A stretch of DNA of 64,000 bases from Zygnema cylindricum (Eukaryota > Streptophyta > Zygnematophyceae > Zygnematales > Zygnemataceae): the NCBI GenBank assembly GCA_037447655.1, contig JBBHKE010000624.1, positions 61,451 to 125,450 of the forward strand, in the 5' to 3' direction. Positions within the stretch are counted from its first letter, which is position 1. Each line of letters begins with the position of its first letter. The translations under genes and the position numbers were made by a program. Below the pieces are notes generated by a model. That model did not search any database and was not told where the DNA came from. It worked only from the letters and a program-made list of their open reading frames with translations. Of the stretch, positions 24,010 to 35,561 are shown piece after piece.

Positions 24010-25250
24010 TTTAAGTTTTCAAAACAATAGATGGCACGGAGCCCTATATATGTTGTCGCCTTTGTACTCGATCCCGAGTTCTTAAGTGCTTCCTATGGTC
24101 AACTTTCAAATGTGAAAGAAATCGAAGGTTTTCAAATAATGCTTGATAAGATATTACCAAATCTAGCGGACTATGTTGCGGCCTACACTGAGTTGTCTAG
24201 GTATAGAGGTGTTGAGGGCATATTTGGGAGGGAGGTGAAAAAGGTGTGTGTTAAGCAAATGTTTGGGTGGAAGTCGAGGCAGCAGTTTGGGCATGTCACC
24301 CCTATCTTACAAAAAGTAGCAATTAAGATCTTAGTAGCAATTCCAATCCTTGTGCACTGCACCCCTATCTTAAAAAAAGTAGCAATTAAGATCCTAGTAG
24401 CAATTCGAATCCTTGCCCAGTGCACGGTTGTCACCCCTATTTTACAAAAAATAGCAATTAAGATCCTAGTAGCAATTCCAATCCTTCCCCAGTGCACAGT
24501 TGCCAGCTCATATGAGACGAATTGGTCAACCTACAACCATATTCACTCTAAGAAAAGAAACAAATTGATACCCAAAAGAGTTAGTGATTCGGTTTAGGTC
24601 TTTAGCAATCTCAGATTATTACAAAACACCAAGGATATTAATTATCTAGTGGAAATGATAGCATGGGAGGAAGAGGAATGGGAGGTAGGAGAATAGGAGT
24701 TTGATGAAGACATGTTTGACATAGATTTGGAGTAAAGAAAGATAGGGGTGATAAATACATATTCACGGCCAGCAATGAGTTGACATATTTTTATTATGAA
24801 AATTAGACCATATCCACCAGATTAATACAAAGTTTGTTCTTTTTTGTTTCAACGTGAACTTTTCCTTTTTGATTGTGGACATGTTTTTTTTTATTGTGGA
24901 CATTATTTTACAAAAGATATGTTGTACCAATGACGAGGTAGTCTGGTCGCTAGTTTAGCAACAAAGCAGTCTGATCACTAGTTCAGCGATGAGGCAGTCT
25001 AGTCGCTGGTACGAGGCAGTCTAGTCGCTGTTACGGGGATGAGAGTCTACTCACTGGTTCAGCAATGAGGTCGCGTCGCCCCTAGTTCGTTGCACTTTCA
25101 GTTTTTTAGGGTATAAATAATTTAAAATAATTAAAATTTGAATGTCAAAATAATGAACAAATTTTAAGAAATTCCGAAGTTGTTTGACTCGCACTTGACG
25201 TAGTAATCGTTAGTTTAATCCATGTGTGTTATGCGCATAGAACATCTATG
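24010..25250 (+). pseudogene. hAT transposase C-terminal fragment (H2)
   Basis: 24031-24597 aligns with the C-terminal half of the transposase at 31841-32458 (VLDPEFLSASYGQLSN, FGREVKKVCVKQMFGWK, NWSTYNHIHSKKRN), including the hAT dimerisation region. A 60-70-base block containing GTAGCAATTAAGATC is present three times in tandem (24297-24493), which the other copy lacks. The trailing part carries TCGCTGGT-type subterminal motifs and ends AACATCTATG, like the H1 terminus. The 5' half is missing. Confidence 0.75.
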
Positions 25251-25310
25251 TTTTTTTTCCAAGTTATGGAGGAAAACGGAAAAAAATAACTGGAACTTTA
25301 GCACATGCGA
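25251..25310 (-). mobile_element. Harbinger-like element E7, remnant split by F
   Basis: Read in reverse from 38301, GGGTACTTTCGCA continues at 25310 with TGTGCTAAAGTTCCAGTTAT. This matches the start of E1 at 49807 (GGGTACTTTTGCATGTGC). The terminal repeat has therefore been split by element F. The TTA at 38302-38304 fits the family's target duplication. The other end is not visible. Confidence 0.6.
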
Positions 25311-27906
25311 TATTGTTTTTAAAATTAAGTTTGCGTGCCCGCATATTTTAATGTGTACTTAATCAATACATATCGTGTGGTGCTAATAAATTTTAGAATG
25401 GGTCTACGGATTGGGGGAGAAGTACAATAGTAAGTGATAGTTGGAATTGGATTAAATGTACGGCGGACAGTTATTTGCATGTGAAAGGGGTATCTCAGGG
25501 GTGCACGAAACTAAGTTTTCGGGGGAGTATTGTTATTGAAGACTTGGTTTCGTACAGAAACTAAGTTTTCGGGGGAGTATTGTTATTGAAGACTTAGTTT
25601 CGTACAGACAGATTTTACTGTAGCCGTAAATACAGTACAAGATGTACGCAAATTAGGAGAGTATTCAGTCGACGATGGTTCATGTGATTTGGTACGGACT
25701 TACTTGGAGGATCCCGAAGCGATCCAGATGTGGACATACAACGCAATCTTAGACAAGGAGTTTCGCGACATTTAATGCGACGGTACGAAACTTTGTGGAC
25801 ATACAACGCAATCTTAGACAAGGAGTTTCGCGACATTTAATGCGACGGTACGAAACTTGAGAAGTACGCAGTGGATTGATTTGTCAAAGCAAATCCGATA
25901 TAAAAGATTCTTTACAGCCGATGGCGATACCAACTTTAGTTAGGTAGCGTGAGGACAATCGGCAAGTATTACAACAGACTATCCGCGACAATGAGTTACT
26001 CTACGGCATAAGCAGGTCGTCTGATGCTAATTAATTTAACGGACGGTTTTGCACATACAAACAAATTAGTGTTGACTCCGAGAAGTTTAAGTGTTGACCT
26101 CAAGTAGTGTGAGGAAACAACCTGGTTAACTCTTGCCTTATAGATAATTACCGTGGGGGTGCCAATTAGCTTATTAGTAGACATACGCATTTATTTCTTT
26201 TGTTGTTTTGTCATATGTAGGTGGCTCACAATTGTATATATTCATGAGCGCTTTGTATAACAAATATCAATGTGTTAACGAAAGTAGGAACCTACGATGT
26301 AGTTCTTCAAAGTTGTCGAGTGTAGGAAATGTAGATAAGAAACATGGTTGATAGCGTTGTTTTGTTGCCTTGAGATAACATAAGAGTTTTTCGGAGATAA
26401 CATGTGTATTGAAGTTGTTTAGTGCTTGTGTGTTTGGTGCGTGTGTTATGTGTTTTTTTATGTGTGTTGAGATCATTGTTACGTAATGTTGTTTTTGAAA
26501 ACTTAGTTTCGTGCGTACAGAGCGTTTCGTGCGTGCGCGTGTTCGCGTGCGTGCGCATTTACGTGATATACTGTGGAGGTTCGAAAGGATTTGCGGATTG
26601 GGGAGTAAGTGTACGAGCAAAATTAAAGTGACGTGTGAGTGGCGCGAACAAACATTTGAAAATGTACGGCGGATCGCGAAGCGATCCGATATGAAATATG
26701 AATTGTTTGAAACGTACGAAGTACAAATGAAGTGACGCGAAGAAGCGTACGAAAAACAGAATGCGACAAGCTAAAATATTACGTCGCACGTACAAAACAG
26801 TTTGCGACAGGCGCATTTATTGCAAACGACGTATATTCAGTACGGAAAAGATTTAGAAGGTACGGATTAATTTTCGGCAGTAGTTCGAGGTACACGTGGA
26901 GGGCGGACGGCGTCCGCCGATATTTTCAAGAGATCGTATTGTTTGATGACGTGTTATTAAGTGGACCGTACATATGCGATGTCGGTTCACTACGTGGACT
27001 TATCGACAAGTGACTAAGCAAGTTGTCACTTATGACGCGGATTTGTGGATGCGTCGGTGTAAATATTTGGAGTAACATTGTTTTGTCTTTTACATCATTA
27101 TAAATTAGTGTTGATTATGATGTTTATATTTAAGTGATCAATTAGGGTTTTGATAGTTTAATTTGTGTGTGTACAATATCATACTTGTAGACAAGTGTAC
27201 GCTTACGATTGCTTGACTCTCAGGTGTACGCCTACGATTAGTTTGATTTAGTGACAGTTACGTAATTTACTTTGGTTATTTTGACACTTAGTGATTCATT
27301 GACAGCTCACAAGTGTATATATAGGAATGAGCTTTGTTAGGAATTAATGATCAATGCTGGTTAGTAAAGTGGGGACCGAAGATGTAGACTTTTAGGGTTG
27401 TCGATTAGGTCATGCACTTTGAATGATATAATGATTATTTAATTATACTTTGATTATACTTTTGTTTATGTGAAATGCATTTGTCTTTATTATTTATTTA
27501 TGTTGTTTTATATATGTTTGATATGCATTGTTTATGCATTTGTCCTAGGGTTTGTTTATGTCGATTATTCCATCAAACCTTAGATGATGTCATAAGGTTT
27601 ATTTATGTTGATTATTCCATGAAACCCTAAATGTTGTTGTATGTTAAATGGAGGATGCATTTCAAATGATTGTTCGTCGACCTATTTTTGCTTAGCTTTT
27701 TGCATGATAGTTTGGGTCGCTTCTGCGGTCTATTTTAGACCAAAGAACAACACGTAAGTCGTAAGGTGTAGTTCTTGATGTGTCACAAGATTAATAAGTA
27801 CAGGTAAGAATAGAATGTCATTATTGATGGTAGACTATATTACTCATCGTTGGGTATGCAATAGTTTGGGTGTTTTCCGCGGTCTATTTTGAACCAAGGA
27901 ACAACA
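25311..27906 (+). repeat. 5' LTR of element F
   Basis: About 1.3 kb without the solo LTR inserted at 26487. Compared with LTR2 it has two private tandem duplications: a ~53-base unit near 25510-25605 and a ~66-base unit at about 25728-25858 (TGGACATACAACGCAATCTT occurs twice). Confidence 0.8.
26487..27752 (+). repeat. solo D/F-family LTR with CGTAA duplication
   Basis: Begins TGTTGTTTTTGAAAACTTAG and ends AAAGAACAACA, flanked by CGTAA at 26482-26486 and 27753-27757. The uninterrupted sequence (GTTACGTAAGTCGTAAGG) is present in LTR2 near 38131-38148. 1,266 bp with no internal region, so a solo LTR. It resembles the F LTR itself. Confidence 0.9.
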
Positions 27907-27920
27907 GGTTATGGGCCCAC
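27907..27920 (+). other. primer-binding site of element F
   Basis: GGTTATGGGCCCAC directly follows the LTR end ACAACA. It is perfectly complementary (14/14) to GTGGGCCCATAACC, the anticodon arm of plant initiator tRNA-Met as I know it. Drosophila copia is known to prime from the same internal tRNA region rather than from the 3' CCA end. Confidence 0.8.
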
Positions 27921-30196
27921 TGCCCAACTATTTACGTCAGGTTGAGTAATAATAGTGTTAAGTGAATGCTCTAAAGTGAGCATTATAAGCAACCATGTGT
28001 GGCGGAGTGTTAAGTAAATTCTCTAAAGTGAGTATTTGAGTATTCTTTGCAGCCATGTGTGGGTGAGTGTTAAGTGTGTGCTCTAAGTGAGCTTTGTTTG
28101 TAGTAATAAGTGGTTGTCAGTGACAAAGTGCTAATGAGTCAAAGTTGACTAGTTTGTGAAGTTTTATTGGTGGATCGTTGATTTTAATGTGAAGAAGACA
28201 AACCTGAGGGCGAACAGTAATTTGGGGGAGAAAATTATGTGAACCTGTAAGAACATCGCAGTTTGGAGGATACATTGTGGAGATGTGGTATTTGGTGGAG
28301 AGATTCAGATTGTGGGGATTCGACATTCTATGAAGAGATCCGACATTTGACATTTGAAGAGAGCTATTAGGATTTGACATTCTATGAAGAGATCCGACAT
28401 TTGACATTTGAAGAGAGCTATAAGAAATTGTTTGGAAATATTTGCAGAAGTTATGGAAAACTTAACTGATGAACCACGGGGGGGATATCTTTGACGGCAA
28501 TGATATAATACAGGTGACCATCTTAAGGAGAGACGGATAAATGAGCGTTCGGAGCAAAGTGGAGATTACGGTGCAAGTATGTTTGAAAAAAAAAATATAA
28601 GACACGTTTGATTACAATTTTTGTGATACGGGAAAGTATATTTTAGTACTTGGTGGCAGTTGGTGGTATTAGGATAAAGAAAAAAAAATAAAAAAAAAGT
28701 CGAATTTATTTAACTTGGTTAAGATTATGAGAAGTTTTTATTTGGAAGAAATTGAAAACCATATTTCTGATTTGAAGAAAAAGAAAAAAAAAACTCGTGA
28801 TGATTTGCAGAATTCAAAATTTGTTACAATTTGGATAGGGATTATTTTAATAAGGACAAATTAGTGAATATTGGTTCAGAAGCTTATTTTAATTACGTTT
28901 TTGTGGGAAAGAGGTGAAGATTAAAGTAATTATATTTGAAATTTGGTATTTATGGGCATAAACTTATACTTGGATACAAAGTTGGATTTTTGGGCAGTTA
29001 ATGTTAGACATCGGATGGTTATTTTCAATTATTTTAAAGAGGTTATAGACATTGGTTGGAAATTAGGGTACTTCAAGGAGTAATGCTCAGAATGGGAAGA
29101 ACAAGTTAGAAGAATTTGCAGAATTTAGCAATTAGTTACTAAAATGTCATAACATGTGGTATAAGGAAGTATTTTATGAAGAAAAAAAAATAAAAAAATT
29201 GGAGAGCATGAACGAGGCAGCGGAAGCAATGGTGCAGTAAAGCAAGAAAAATACATCGAAAGAAGCGGTAGTTATGGAAGCATTCTAGAGGAGAGGAGAT
29301 ACTGCAACTGTCTAAAGAAAATGGTGCAGATAAGGGAAATTCATTGCATGACTAAGTAACACATTCGAGCCTGGATCAGTTTTTGGAATTTTAAATCTTA
29401 GGTTGTTAGTGAAATAGCAGTTTGGCGTTTATAGAGTAGGGGGAGCGGTTGCATGACAACATTAAAATCTGTAGAAATTTATAGAAATTGGGGAAGCAGT
29501 TGATAAAGTTTTCACAAAATTCGAGGAGTAGTTGAATACTAAGTGACTAGTTCAGCAAGAAAATGAAATCTACATAGGGCAGATAGGGCAACAGAAGCGG
29601 TGGACCAAGAAAAAATACAAGCTTTCCTTAACAGGAGGAGATTGCTTTGAAAAAGAAAAAAAAAATTTGTTCAGGTTTAGAAATTGGCCAATAGGTTGAT
29701 TTTAATATTGTGGTCTTTAAAAACATTTGGCAGTTGAGGGTATTTCAGTAGAGGTGGCGGGTAATGGTAGACAGGCGGTGCTCCAAGTGGCTGGGAAGGA
29801 AATGCGAAATGTGGCAGGGAAAACAGGCGAAGAAAGAGAATTACCCGGGGAAGTGAAGAAGCACTAATCACGCAAGAAGGACTTTATTTTTAACAATCTA
29901 AGGCGGGTTCACGGTTGGCAAGGAGATAGTCGACAGAATGTATATCGGCACAGATACAAGAGGACGATTGGAGAGCTGCTAATTGAAACAAGGATTTTGA
30001 AAGGGAAAAGGTTTGAATACTGACGGGGGAGTGAAAAGAAGGAAAAATAAAAAATTAGCTACGAGATTGGCTCGTCGCTGAACCAACGACGAGACTCCCT
30101 CGTCGCAAGGGTGAGACGAAGAAGTATGGAGTACGGTTTACTGGTACAAAATGTACAAAATTGAAAGGTCGGACCGCCAGCATTTCTAATAATGCT
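27921..30196 (+). other. internal region of F without coding capacity
   Basis: Only short, overlapping frames. Near 27950-28090 there are repeats of a GAGTGTTAAGT/CTCTAAAGTGAG type, and near 28320-28430 a ~58-base duplication containing GATTTGACATTCTATGAAGA. I see no gag, zinc knuckle, protease or RT motif. Confidence 0.6.
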
Positions 30197-30204
30197 TCTT
30201 AAAG

Positions 30205-33032
30205 CATAGAGGTACCAAACGTACGGATTTTCATATTTTTACGAAAATGCGTTAATTTTTTCAATTTTTGAAAATTTCGTAAAATTCGTAGCTTTCGTGT
30301 ACGGATTTAATGTACGGAAAAATGTACGGAATTTTCACAAAAGAGACGCGCGCGAAATCATTTCATTTTCGCGCGCGAAATTTGAACCAGATTTGGAGGT
30401 TTCTTCATTAAAAAGAAGCTGCCATTAAATCCCACCATTGAAGCCCCCATTAAAGCCTCCACAAACATCTTCACGAACCTCGCCACCTGCAACCATGCCT
30501 AGGCCTCGAGGACCAGAGTGCGAGCATGTAAAGGCCCCAAAGGGTGGGCTACTTGGGGACAATAAACTGTGCATTTGTGTTTACTGTAACTTTGAATATA
30601 ATGCACATATAATGCACAGGCGACTAGAATTAGAAACCACCTTATTGGAAATGTGAGGCATGGAGGTATTAGGCCTTGCAACTTATGTCCAGAAGAGGTG
30701 AAGGCACAGTTTAATGAAGTGGAAACAGACAAAGCTTCTCATGGATCTCAAAAGCGTACCCTATCCGCTTTAGATGAACTCACTGGAAGTCTTGGGTCTA
30801 TCCAAAGCATTAAGGTACAACGAGTGCAGATGAAAATTAGTAATGCTTTCAATCGCCATAATCAGAAGGAGGTAGATGCCGCATGGGCAAAGGCATTCTA
30901 TGCAAATGGCTTACCATTCAGTCTACTTAATGATCCCTACTTCAAGGCAGTAGTGGAGCAGACTAAAGAGATTGGAGAGTCTTACAAACTACCGTCTCGC
31001 AAGGACATGAGAACTCGTCTCCTATCTGAGTCTAAGGCGGCGGTGAATAAGGATTTGGAGAGCTACATGGAGATGATAAAAGTCACAGGCGCCTCCATCA
31101 CATCCGACGGTTGGACAGCCATAGATCAAAAGCCTCTTCTTAATATTTTGGCTGTCACCCCCAGGGGTGACATGTTTCTCACGGCGGTTGACACTAGTGG
31201 GGAGTATAAGGATGCCGAATATGTTTTTAACGTGTTGGAGAAGGGAGTTCTTGCAATAGGTGTAGAGCATGTGGTGCAGGTTGTGACTGATTCTGCCCCC
31301 GTAAACAAGGCAGCAGCCTTGTTGCTCATGAATAAGTACCCCTCCATCACGTGGACTCCATGCTCAGCCCACGTTTTCGACCTCATGTTGGAGGATTGGG
31401 GCAAGTTGGCTTTTATCTCAACACCTGTTCGAGAGGCCAAGGAGATTTTAAAATTTATCACAAACCATAGTATGAGTGCTTCCATATTCAACAAGCTCTC
31501 TACACTCAAGCTTTTGAAACCTGGAGAGACCAGGTTTGCGACAAATTTTATCATGCTCCATAGGTTTCTAGAGGTGAAAGACAGCCTGGAGGCCTTAATG
31601 TTTGATGATGACTACAAGCACTGGGTGGGCAAAGCTTCTTACAAGTCTGAAGGGTCCAATATTAAGGGGCACATTTTAAGCTCGGAGTTTTGGATGAGAG
31701 TGAAGGAGGCTGTGGCAGTTTCAAAGCCAGTAGTGCGTATAATGAGGGATTGTGACAAAGGGGCCCCAAATGTGGGGAAAGTTTATTATGGTTTTTACAT
31801 GATTGGCCAACATTTACATAATATTTCCAGCAATTGAGGAGTGAGAAATCATGAAGGAGTGCACATTTTGGAGGAGCTAAAGACATCGTGGTTGGCGAGA
31901 TGGGGGATGGCACACAGCCCCATGTATGCAGCCGGCTATGTGCTCGATCCTGAATACCAAAGTGTTGCTTACCGACAACATTCAAACGCGAAAGTCATGG
32001 AAGGCTTCCAAACTATTCTTGATAGATTGGTACCGAATGTGGATGAACAAGCCGAAGCCTACAATGAGCTGACTAAGTATAGGGGTTTTGAGGGTGTTTT
32101 TGGGAGGGAAGTCACAAAAGCTTGTGCTAAGAAGATGCCAGGGTGGAAGTGGTGGCAACAATTTGGTGCCGTTACCTATATCTTGCAGAAAGTAGCAATT
32201 AGGGTCCTTTCCCAATGCTCAGTTGCCAGCTCATGTGAGAGGAATTGGTCAACCTATGACCATATTCACTCTAAAAAACGGAATAGGTTGACAGCTAAGA
32301 GGGCTAATGACTTGGTGTGGGTCTTTAGCAATCACAGATTAGCACACAAGACTAGAGATCTCACCTATGAGGAGGCTATGGTATCATGGGAAGAAGAGGA
32401 AGGGGAGGTAGTGGAAGAGGATTTTGATGAAGATATGGATGACCGAAATTTGGAATAGAGAGATCAAGTAGATAGTTGTATTCACGGCCGTTAATGAGTT
32501 TAGCCTATTTTTATGTGTAAAATGAACCATTTCCCTCACTTGATTTTAAAATTGGCTTACTTTTGATTCAATTGTGCATTTTCATTATTTAATGTTTAAA
32601 TGTTGTGACATGGCCATTATTTGCTTTAATCGTGAATTTATCATCATTTAGTGTTAACCAGTTGTTATAGGGCCAAGCGCCGGCAACGTCGCTGATTTAG
32701 CGCTGGCGCAGCTCGGGGAGGGTGTTGGGCGCTACATCGGCGCTGGCTACAGTACTGTAGTGAACCAGCGACGAGACACGCTGGTCGCTGGTTGCTGGTT
32801 CACTATAGTAGAGACGAGGCAGGATCGTCGCTAATATAGTTTCGTTTCGATTGTCTGTTGTCGTATTATATTCACTTTGTATTAAATGTCATTGATTTTT
32901 TCGTATTTGTACTTTATAGTGAAGTCAAAGTCGGTCAACGCATTTAATTTTATTTTGCATTTGTTCCGTGCGCATAAATCATTATTTTTTCGACGTTTCA
33001 TGCGTGCGTTTAAAACGCTTGGCACCTCTATG
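30205..33032 (+). mobile_element. hAT transposon H1, nearly complete
   Basis: Terminal repeats CATAGAGGTACCAAACGT and (reversed) CATAGAGGTGCCAAGCGT, flanked by a perfect 8-bp duplication TCTTAAAG (30197-30204 and 33033-33040). 2,828 bp, encoding one BED/DUF659/hAT-dimerisation transposase. The region after the gene (32690-32850) has repeated TCGCTGGTT/CAGCGACGAG motifs that may be subterminal transposase sites. Inserted in the internal region of F. Confidence 0.9.
30438..32458 (+). pseudogene. hAT transposase (BED-DUF659-hAT_C), two lesions
   Basis: Would catalyse cut-and-paste transposition of H1. The N-terminus (ATG at 30438, or more likely 30495) has a BED-type zinc finger (CICVYCNFEYNAHIMH) that is interrupted by a frameshift at about 30650. 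The reading then continues in another frame with RHGGIRPCNLCPEEVKAQF, the usual end of the BED domain. DUF659 follows with ITSDGWTAIDQKPLLNILAV and VTDSAPVNKAA, then the C-terminal dimerisation part (CSVASSCERNWSTYDHIHS). A TGA at 31835-31837 interrupts the otherwise continuous frame. The near-intact state suggests recent activity. The first lesion could also be a small intron or a read error. Confidence 0.85.
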
Positions 33033-33080
33033 TCTTAAAGTGACACTTAGCCATATTGAATTTTATAAGCAAGAAACTAA

Positions 33081-33093
33081 ATTTTAAGGGGAG
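33081..33093 (+). other. polypurine tract of F
   Basis: ATTTTAAGGGGAG lies directly before the 3' LTR start TATTG, the expected priming site for plus-strand DNA synthesis. A second similar tract (TTTTCGGGGGAG) occurs inside the LTR at about 33300-33310 before another TATTG. Confidence 0.65.
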
Positions 33094-34226
33094 TATTGTT
33101 TTTAAAATTAAGTTTGCGTGCCCGCATATTTTAATGTGTACTTAATCAATACATATCATGTGGTACTAATAAATTTTAGAATGGGTCTACGGATTGGGGG
33201 AGAAGTACAATAGTAAGTGATAGTTGGAACCGGATTAAATGTACGGCGGACAGTTATTTGCATGTGAAAGGGGTATCTCAGGGGTGCACGAAACTATGTT
33301 TTCGGGGGAGTATTGTTTTTGAAGACTTAGGGCGTGTCCCCATGTGTTCAAGTAAGGGTTTTTTTCCGTCGTTTACACAGAAAAAATGGGACTTCCTACT
33401 TGAAAATATTATGTCGTACGAAAAATGGGCAAAATCTCAAATACATTTTGCGTCATCTTGGAACTTGAAAGGTACGGCGATATTGCAGTATTATCATCGC
33501 GACCCACTTCCAGCTCATCTTCACACTTGCACTGAAATCAAATCGCGACCTGCTTTTAATCACAATACTACCCTGTTGACGAATAGAAAGCTTGGGTTGC
33601 ACGCGTCAAAAATTGACAAATAGAAAGCCTGGGTTGCACGCGTCAAAAGTTTTCATTTGTTTTTTCGCAGTTGGGAGAATACACGAAAAAAAAATTGTTT
33701 GTCCGTTTGCTTATGTTGTCCACTTGTGGGCGTCTACAAATGTCATTTTGTAGACGTAGGCGATTGCTTATGTCGTTCACGTGTGGGCGTCAACAAATGA
33801 CAGTTGGCGTCGACAATTTTCACAATATGTCAGGAGCTCTTTGCGGCGTACAAATGTCCGCAGTTTGTTCCGAGATCGTTGGGGTCTACAAATATCAGCA
33901 GTTTGTCGGCGTCTACATGTATCACAAGTATTGGCGACGTGTACAACTGCCACATATTGAAAATAATGCACTCGCAGGTAACGATTGACATAGGGTATGT
34001 CCCCATGTGTTAAAGTATCGACTTTAATCTGTCGTTTTCGCACAAAACGTTGTTCCGTACGAGAAAAAAATTAGACGTACAAAAAAACCAATTCTTTAAA
34101 AGTACAGCAAACGTCAAGTCTATACTTTGAATGTACTTCATATTTGTTGTCATCTTAAATTTTTTTGGCGTTTTCCTTTTTTCAACCCCTGGGCAAGAGA
34201 TTCCAGAACGTCAAAAAACTTCATCA

Positions 34227-34250
34227 AAAATCACCTCGCGAGGTGATTTT
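34227..34250. other. perfect 24-bp palindrome
   Basis: Arms AAAATCACCTCG and CGAGGTGATTTT without a spacer. The same palindrome core recurs at 50044-50061 and, with two central bases changed, near 52130-52145, in corresponding parts of other elements of this family. Confidence 0.85.
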
Positions 34251-34505
34251 AGGGAAAGTACCGCCCAAAACAACGAATGCAAAACGGCCCACGCACGCGA
34301 CACACGAGCGGGAAAATTTTAGGACGACTCGCTATTTTTCTCCCTGCCCGTCACGCGCATGTACGGAAAAAAAACTGAAGGGGTCGCGGACCTCCACTTT
34401 CATTCATGGGTCCTCGGTAGAATTTTGCGCCGTTGTCGCCTCTCCCCTCTCCCTCTCATACTATCACTTATATCTCACACTTTTTAGAATGAGGCACGAC
34501 AAAAT

Positions 34506-35561
34506 TGTAGAAATTAATGGTTTTAAGTATTTTCTAGGTCTGAATAGAAAGAAAGAAGTCGAGGCAGTCTACCTCTAACTTCTCTCTCCAACTCTCAAAC
34601 TTGTCGCAGTCACTGAGAAATTGGAGAGGAAGCTAGAGCCATGGCTACCTAGGCTATCATGAGGTTTACGGGAAATTATATTTGTTCGGGTTTATTTATT
34701 TAAAAGGTATGTGCCGGCGGCAGGAATTGATCCTCGTACCTACCGGCCGGCGATAGAAAGTAGCCGGTAGCCTTAGCCGTTAAGTCTAGGAGTCATGATA
34801 CGTAGTATATAGTTTGATAGTTATTTAAATATGTATACGTACGATTATTCATTTAACTATAATAGATTACGGGATACATAGATCCGGTAATATATAAAGT
34901 ACGGATTAGGGTACGGACTATAAATCAATACCGTGCATTTGTTTCGTAAATGAAACAAATACCGCACATGTATTTATTACGGCTACGATTAAATTAGATT
35001 CTAATCGGACGGCCGCAATTAGCGCCGAGATCGCGGAGGAAGTTTTCGGCGGTTTGTGGCCATCGCCACATCGGATGACGCGTGGCGAAATTTCGTTGGA
35101 TCGTGGAATCCCCGGAGATTATGGCATCGAATCCGGATATGACATGTGTCGACATTTAGGCCTTGTCGTACAATGTCCGTACCAAAAGTACACCGGCAGC
35201 TGTACTTTTGCGTACGGAACTCAATTCTGATTGGTTCCGTACATCAGTAGATAGAGTCTGTGAGTGAGATAAGACTTAGAAAAATTAGGAGATAGGACCC
35301 TCTCTCCCAGAGAGCTTTTGTAAAAAAGGTCAACTTTGACCCTCCATAACTTACTGCTTAGGGGAGCAAATTCAGAGATTCTTTTTGCTATCGACTCAGG
35401 GGAGTCTTGTCTTCACAGGGGTGATAGTGGTCAGAGTTTTTGTCTGCCAAGGTGGCAGTTATTTTTGCTTAAACACAAAGGGGTCAGGATTATCCTAGAG
35501 GCTTCTTGGAAGCTGTCCACTCTGAGGACTTATGGAGGTCTCAGAGTTTCAAAAATTGGCA
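34506..35561 (+). repeat. solo LTR related to copia X/Y
   Basis: Begins TGTAGAAATTAATGG and ends AAAAATTGGCA. It is homologous to the X LTR at both ends (CTAGGTCTGAATA near the start, GATTGGTTCCGTACATCAG near 35229) and to the Y LTR in the middle. Flanks AAAAT and TGAAAT are an imperfect duplication. Antisense tRNA-like boxes are kept: reverse GCTAAGG at 34771-34777 and GATCAATTC at 34724-34732. Confidence 0.7.

Noticed and set aside
25250-25640. Coding region between H2 and the F LTR
   Set aside because: The sequence matches non-coding LTR and Harbinger-like termini; open stretches are under 75 codons and repeat-derived.
34131-34578. Open frames near the palindrome
   Set aside because: They overlap each other and lie in non-coding Harbinger-like sequence that is not open in the related copies.
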